Of a stretch of DNA of 64,000 bases, positions 58,973 to 64,000 are shown in pieces. Location of the stretch: NCBI GenBank assembly GCA_020740775.1, contig JAHEWK010000006.1, positions 2,046,001-2,110,000 of the forward strand, written 5' to 3'. Each line of letters starts with the position of its first letter. The stretch's first letter is position 1. The translations under genes were made by a program, and so were the position numbers. This DNA comes from Ilyonectria destructans. Taxonomy: Eukaryota > Ascomycota > Sordariomycetes > Hypocreales > Nectriaceae. Below the pieces are notes generated by a model. It was not told the DNA's origin, did no database searches, and saw only the letters and a program-made list of their open reading frames with translations.

Positions 58973-61030
58973 ATGGATTCGCCCCTTACACCTACAACAA
59001 ACTCGACTCTCAACATTCAAACGCCTCCGACTACTCGGCGGTACGACGCGTACGAGGTGCGGGCTGTTTCTTCCCAGTCCGAAGCCGACAGCGAACCTTC
59101 TAAAGGATCGTCACCTTTTGTTTCAACAATCAACGAGACCACTGTGTCTGAGAAGGAGAACGCGTCTCCTTCCAAGTCTCGACACTCTCGTGTCCTATCG
59201 GGTGCCACCCTTTCCCCCTTTAAAATCTTAACCGACCAAATGGAGTCTATTGAATCGAGAGCATCTGATAAGTTCGCGTCGCTCTCGCGTACCCCTCGCA
59301 AAAAGTCGCCCGAGAAACGGTTTCCTATTAAGGTCAGCAATCCGATCGAGTCGCCACGCTCTCCTCTCGAACGAACGATGAACATGGAGGACGTTGTGCG
59401 GCAGAACACGGGCCTGAAGCGCGCTATTGAGATCTTCGAGGACGATCAGAGCGACAATGAGGACGAGCACGACCTCACCACTGGCACCGTCCATATTACA
59501 CCTTCTGCCCCAATGGAAATGGACGAGTCGATGTTCCCTGACGACTCCATGATTAGCACCTTTAGCACATTCTCTGCCATTCCCGACATGACCATGTTTG
59601 CGAAATTGGGTCAGAGCCCAGACAAGATGTCGAGTTACGGTGGCCTGACACCCCGTGTCAGCGGCAACGCGAGTCTCTCGCCCGCACGAAATCCTCGTCC
59701 AATGTCCATGCACGAGACTGGCAACACAACCAACTTGCTAGATTTCACGGAATCCATGCGGTTTCCGCAGAAGACGCCTTCGAGAAATGGAAACCCTTCG
59801 CCATTACGAACAGGCACGAACGTCGCCGCCACCCCATCGCGACAGCTGACCAACCTCATCGACTTTGATATCCCCCCGATGCCAACACCCCGAAGCGTCC
59901 CGAGCATCACTCCCCGCGAGCTTGAGTCCTTAAAGTCAAACTTCCTTTCTGAGATCAGCTCGCTCAAAGCTTCTCTGAGCGGCAAGGAAGCCGAGGCTTT
60001 GTCTCTCAAGGCCGCCGTAGGGGATGCCGAAAAACGAGTTGGCGAATCGATGGAACAGCTTCGTGAGGAGCGCGCCCTGAAGGAACAGATTACCGAAGAG
60101 AAGGAGGGCTGGGAGAACCGTGGACGAGAGATGGAGAGCGTCCTGCGAAAGGTTAAGAGTGAGATTGTTCACACTGAAAGAGAGCGGGAGGAGTTGGAGC
60201 AAAAGTTGGAGGAGAGCGAGAAGAGGAGGGAAGCTGCAGAGATGATGCATCAGGAGGCGGAAAGTAAGATGGCGGGCATGCGAGCTGGGAAGGAGATGGA
60301 CAAGTCGCCAGAGAAGGCCAGGAACCCCGGCGCCGGATCCAACCACGATGTTGAAATCGCCGTCGAACGAGTTGCTCGCGAGCTCCACGCCCTCTACAAG
60401 GGCAAGCACGAGGCCAAGGTCACCGCCCTGAAGAAGTCGTACGAGTCCCGATGGGAGAAGAGAGTCCGGGAGCTAGAGGGTCGCATTGATGAGCTCGGCG
60501 AAGAGAACGAGCAGCTCCGTATGGGACGCGACGCGACCATGACGAGAGTCGAGCCCAACAGTGCCGAAACTGATGAGCTCAAGGCCAAGGTGGTGCGTGA
60601 TAGCGCTGCCATGAAGGAACTCAATGCTGATATCCAGCGCCTCGAGGCCGTTGTGCAAACGGTCCAGCACGACAACGAGGAACTCCGCGGTATGCTGGAA
60701 CGAGAGCGCGTGGAGAAGGGCGAGCTGGTACAGCTGGCTGAGGAGATGATGAACATGCAAAGCGTCGTGGTCCAGCCTACTCCGGCCAAGCCTCAAATGC
60801 CCCAGATGCCGCAGGAGAGACAGCCTGAGGCCAAGACGCCCAAGCGAACCATGGAGCAGCTTAGGAGCAGCACTCGCGGCTCCGGCCTGAGAGCTCCCGG
60901 CTCCAGCCTGCGCGCTCCCCACGAACGAACCAAGAGTGCCGGTGGCCTTCCCCGTCCGGGCGGCGCTCCCCGCAGCGGTATCATGAGCTCCATCGAGAAG
61001 ATGGGCAACTACCGACGAGGAGCTGAGTAG
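58973..61030 (+). CDS. Coiled-coil protein, SnaD/KAP-like
   Basis: Large cytoskeletal or spindle-pole-type coiled-coil protein, 685 residues in a single exon. The N-terminal half (1-310) is disordered, Ser/Thr/Pro-rich and full of proline-directed phosphorylation sites (SPFK, TPRKKSPEK, SPRSPLE, TPSR). From about 316 to 590 it is a long heptad-rich coiled coil (LKSNFLSEISSLKASLSGKE onward). Inside this is a conserved-looking block EIAVERVARELHALYKGKHE and SYESRWEKRVRELEGRI. The C-terminal 90 residues are basic and Ser/Gly/Arg-rich (RSSTRGSGLRAPGSSLRAPH), consistent with microtubule or DNA association. It resembles proteins annotated as kinetoplast-associated (KAP) or Aspergillus SnaD (spindle-pole-body associated), but this rests on architecture and memory. 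ATG 58973 is the first in frame. It converges on the amidohydrolase gene. Confidence 0.78.
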   Translation: MDSPLTPTTNSTLNIQTPPTTRRYDAYEVRAVSSQSEADSEPSKGSSPFVSTINETTVSEKENASPSKSRHSRVLSGATLSPFKILTDQMESIESRASDKFASLSRTPRKKSPEKRFPIKVSNPIESPRSPLERTMNMEDVVRQNTGLKRAIEIFEDDQSDNEDEHDLTTGTVHITPSAPMEMDESMFPDDSMISTFSTFSAIPDMTMFAKLGQSPDKMSSYGGLTPRVSGNASLSPARNPRPMSMHETGNTTNLLDFTESMRFPQKTPSRNGNPSPLRTGTNVAATPSRQLTNLIDFDIPPMPTPRSVPSITPRELESLKSNFLSEISSLKASLSGKEAEALSLKAAVGDAEKRVGESMEQLREERALKEQITEEKEGWENRGREMESVLRKVKSEIVHTEREREELEQKLEESEKRREAAEMMHQEAESKMAGMRAGKEMDKSPEKARNPGAGSNHDVEIAVERVARELHALYKGKHEAKVTALKKSYESRWEKRVRELEGRIDELGEENEQLRMGRDATMTRVEPNSAETDELKAKVVRDSAAMKELNADIQRLEAVVQTVQHDNEELRGMLERERVEKGELVQLAEEMMNMQSVVVQPTPAKPQMPQMPQERQPEAKTPKRTMEQLRSSTRGSGLRAPGSSLRAPHERTKSAGGLPRPGGAPRSGIMSSIEKMGNYRRGAE

Positions 61031-61556
61031 GTTGAGGAAGACAGAATGGACGATAACGCGAAGACTCACGAAGACAAAACTGTATGATCGAATCTTGTTG
61101 TTGGCGAGCATTGGGTCCGGGTGGCGAAATCCGTCACCTGGGCGAGGGCGTGAAGGGTATTCTTTTGGTCATATCATGATGTTGTGCGGCGTTTGGGAAT
61201 GGGGACGGACTCTTGTGTATGATGGCATCTTCCGTCGTTTTAATTGATGATGTTTGGACCTATTATGTTGCCATTGCATGAGTTTGAAACGTCGATCCTA
61301 CTCGCAGTGAATAGAGACATGTGCACGACGAACTTTGTAACTTGACGGGTATAGTTCATTCAACTAACGTCTGACATCCGTCAGAGATATAATACTGCCT
61401 GATAGGAGCAGTTTAATGGACGTTTGTTGGAGTCCCTATTCCAACCCGCGATAGAGTCGTTGCGCTCACGTCCATCCATTATTTTCATGTCATAGTAGCG
61501 TTTCATGCTTTAAAAATCCCAATCCCTTAGTTTCTGTCCCCCTTTTCCTTATTCCT
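61031..61556. other. Intergenic region between convergent genes
   Basis: About 526 bp of 3' flank for both genes. Nothing else is seen. Confidence 0.6.
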
Positions 61557-62676
61557 TTACAACCCGTAAGCCTTCTTGGCGGTTCCACCAAAAATCATGG
61601 CCCGCTCCTCGTCGCCCAGGGTCGCCATCCAGCACATGCGCTCGACGACGCTGTGCCAGCGGGGCCAGGCGTCCTCGGTGTTGACGGTGCAAACAGGCCA
61701 ATCGCTGCCGAACATGATGCGGCTGGGGCCGAAAGTGGCCAGGATAATTCCAAGCCAGCCAAGAGTGGACTCGAAGATGTGATTGGCGGTTTCATTCCTG
61801 AGGGAATCGGGCATCTCAGAAAAGCCACCCGACAGCTTCATGTAGGTGTGGGAGTCCTTGCTAAGAGTGTACATGGCGGTACGCCAGGCAATGAATCCTT
61901 GGTCGGAGGTGAGGTTGTAGATGCTGAAGTCGGGCTTGCAGAGGTGGTCTAGAGGAAAGCAGTTGAATCAGTTACGGGATATTGGGATAGAGATGCTGGG
62001 AGTGGGGATAGATAAGGGTATTCCTACTCAGGACCAAGGTGACTCGTTCCTCGTCGGGGACGCCGTCGTGGACACGGTCGACAAAGGCAACGAGCTCATC
62101 GAGTTGCTTCTTGCCACGTCGGTGTTGGTCGACACCGACCTCGAATACCAAGCCCTTACGGCCAAGCAGCTTGACGCTCTCAACAAAATCATCCTCGAGC
62201 ATGGTTCCGTGGGGCTTATCCTGCGCCAAATATCGGAATCCCCTGACCTTGGACCACGCCTCGCCAGCCTCCTCCTTCACACGCTCGAGATACTTCTCCA
62301 TGACAGCCACGCCGCTAGGCAGGGGTGCCCAAGGGATGATGCCCAGGCATAGCTTCGCATCGTCGGCCGAATGGCCTTCGCCGTCGCGGGGCTGGCCGAG
62401 GGCAACACGCTTGATCCAGCTGACCTCGGCAAGGGGGCCTTCCCACCCAGAGCCATCGGCGGCGCCAGACTCGAGGTCGTTCTTGCGGTCCGTCTCGACG
62501 AAGATGAAGCCGAGGAGGGAGGGGGCCGAGCTCGAGGCCTTGCGGTACTCCTCGACCGAGTGCTGGCCGGCGAGCGGGTTTTCGGGGGTGCACCAAGCGA
62601 GAGTGTCGACCTCGGAGGCCGGGTAGAGGTGGATGTGGGAGTCGATGATGGGGAGGAGGAGCTGTTCGTCCGCCAT
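61557..62676 (-). CDS. Amidohydrolase 2 family protein (L-rhamnono-lactonase-like)
   Basis: Metal-dependent hydrolase with a TIM-barrel fold, probably acting on a sugar lactone or related cyclic substrate in the cytosol. Two exons on the minus strand: 62676-62028 and 61948-61557, for 346 residues. The metal-binding HxH is at the start (PIIDSHIHLYP, His14/His16). RGFRYLAQDKPHGTM and KGLVFEVGVDQHR are mid-barrel strands. NHLCKPDFSIYN is completed across the 79-bp intron, and the catalytic aspartate is in IMFGSDWPVCTVN (Asp299). The opening (DTLAWCTPENPLAGQHSVEEY, WEGPLAEVSWIKR) recalls fungal L-rhamnono-gamma-lactonase (LRA2) proteins; that substrate is a guess from family resemblance. No rhamnose-pathway partner lies next to it. 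Confidence 0.88.
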
Positions 62677-63730
62677 GGTCGCGGTTCGGGGGAGGTCGAG
62701 ATTTGAGGTTGGGCGTTTGATGGATCGGTTCAGGATGGAATTAGCGCTCGCGAGGTAACGGCGGCGTGATTGTCGGGAGTCCGATATATCAATCTGGGCT
62801 GGACAACGGGCGGTTGGATGAACAAGTCAAGTTGCTCGAGGCTGGTGGAAGTCGGTGTGAAACAACTGAAGGGAACGAATGGTACGCGACAGGTGGTTTC
62901 CCTAGGTAGGTACGCAGCTGCTGCCCACCCCAACTACCCCGCTATTATAGCCCCGCCCTTCACTAGAGGTTGGCTATTGTTTTGGGAGCTCCGCCGCTGT
63001 GGCTCACTCTCTAATTACCCCGAAGTAGCGAAGAGCACAGTGGGGAGCCGGCTCTGTAGGTACTTACACGACGAGAGCCAAGTGCAGAGCAACATCCACG
63101 GACCGACGAATAGACACATCACTGATACACACGAGGAACAAACTTGGGATTGCGTCACGTTCAAGGGCAACAAGGAATTCTCGGGTCATGAATAGATTCA
63201 AATCGTCATCTATACACTGACAACTACCTAATAATTGACTTGTGGCGTGTCTTGTAATATGTGGCTAGTCTAGACCACCTCCATCGTTGGGTCCAGTACT
63301 ACATCCACAGCTTGACCATCCTGGAGTTGGAATCTCGTCCGTTCAAAGGCGGGATGAGATCTTCCAGCATTGTACATACCGATCCTGTGGGAGGACTGTT
63401 TTGTCCTCCCAGCTCACTCAGGGGTTGGCAAGTGATATTATCCACGCAGGCGCGACAGGAGCCGCCGCATCTGCGGGAGGGCCGCAGCATCGACCAATTG
63501 GGATCGCACGCATCGAACGCTGGGGCGTATACCAAGGCCAGCTTGGATTGCCTTCCAGCGCCGTGGGCGTGGGCCGTAAAGCGAAAGATTGTGCTGTTTA
63601 CAACAACAACATGAAGCGAGTCAGCCCGGCGCAGAGTCGCAGCCAGGGTCTGCTCGAAGCAAGGAATGAATGGCGGCTGATTTTCCTCTCAGCCTTCTTC
63701 CGGAAAACTTGAAGTTCATCGATGAATTCT
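62677..63730. other. Amidohydrolase promoter and 3' flank of the next gene
   Basis: About 1.05 kb without a supported gene. The part nearest 62677 should hold the minus-strand promoter of the amidohydrolase gene. Confidence 0.55.
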
Positions 63731-64000
63731 TTAACCGACGACCATGCCGTGACGGCGAGAGCTGCCTTGCGGGACGGAAACGGGCTCATACTCGTCCTCG
63801 CTGGCGTCGCTGGAGCACAAATCGCTATCGTCGTCGTAGCCACATCGTGCGCCTCCACAGTCGATCTTGACACGGTCGCCCTTGCGGGTGATGCCGTATC
63901 GCTCACAGGTACAGGTGCTGCATTCGGAGCCAGGTGTGCTGTAGCCGGAGAGCGATGAGTTGGGTGACGAGCTGTCTGAGCGGTACGACAGGGAGGAACC
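63731..64000 (-). CDS. Unknown protein, C-terminal part (cut by window end)
   Basis: The last 89 codons of a minus-strand gene whose 5' part lies beyond the window. The frame is open from the window edge to the stop at 63731-63733. It is Ser-rich, then carries a Cys motif (GSECSTCTCERYGITRKGDR followed by VKIDCGGARCGYDDD) suggestive of metal binding or disulphides, then an acidic stretch and a short basic end. CxxCxC plus CGGxRCG looks like a conserved element. I do not recognise the family. The coding call rests on composition and the open frame. Confidence 0.6.
   Translation of the reverse strand, partial: GSSLSYRSDSSSPNSSLSGYSTPGSECSTCTCERYGITRKGDRVKIDCGGARCGYDDDSDLCSSDASEDEYEPVSVPQGSSRRHGMVVG

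Noticed and set aside
62039..62626. 195-codon plus-strand frame across the amidohydrolase
   Set aside because: Antisense shadow of the well-supported minus-strand enzyme gene.

Overview
The window is nuclear DNA from a filamentous ascomycete, most likely a sordariomycete and plausibly Hypocreales. Genes are split by short GT-AG introns (about 48-145 bp) with CTAAC-type branch sites. Promoters are CT-rich and intergenic spaces are long. The recognisable proteins (class III chitin synthase, StuA/APSES regulator, GPI-type cell-wall protein) are typical of moulds. I see no operons, phage, plasmid or CRISPR features, and found no tRNA or rRNA gene by eye. Exon boundaries were placed by hand from splice signals, reading frame and family resemblance.

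Layout. 1-4.1 kb has no gene. 4.1-13 kb holds four plus-strand genes: class III chitin synthase, NEDD8-conjugating enzyme UBC12, ketol-acid reductoisomerase ILV5, and a serine racemase/SRY1-like PLP enzyme that carries a frameshift. 13.2-23.1 kb is compact: an MFS transporter (-), gamma-glutamyl phosphate reductase PRO2 (+), RPA large subunit RFA1 (-), a dienelactone-hydrolase-family protein (+) and a quinone oxidoreductase-like protein (-). These genes alternate in convergent and divergent pairs. 23.1-29.1 kb is a gene-poor stretch upstream of a small GPI-type cell-wall protein. 29.6-36.6 kb is gene-poor and partly AT-rich. It contains a heavily broken copy of saccharopine dehydrogenase (LYS1). 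36.6-41.3 kb holds a propionyl-CoA-synthetase-like enzyme (+) and a small BRCT protein (-). 41.3-55.5 kb is about 14 kb without a convincing gene, rich in short tandem repeats, ending in the long leader of the developmental regulator StuA. 57.8-64 kb holds a coiled-coil SnaD/KAP-like protein (+), an amidohydrolase (-) and the 3' end of an unknown Cys-motif protein (-).

Links between genes. ILV5, PRO2 and the LYS1 relic belong to amino-acid biosynthesis. The upstream regions of ILV5 and PRO2 carry sequences matching the general-control (CPC1/Gcn4) element, and ILV5 also has a perfect Leu3-type element. RFA1 has an MluI cell-cycle box in the promoter it shares with the hydrolase gene. The most striking observations are the intron-bearing, multiply disrupted LYS1 relic, the StuA leader with upstream ORFs and a possible N-terminal extension, the 14-kb desert before StuA, the frameshift in the PLP enzyme, and a possible mitochondrial N-terminal extension on the acyl-CoA synthetase. 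I did not find a clearly new multi-gene system.
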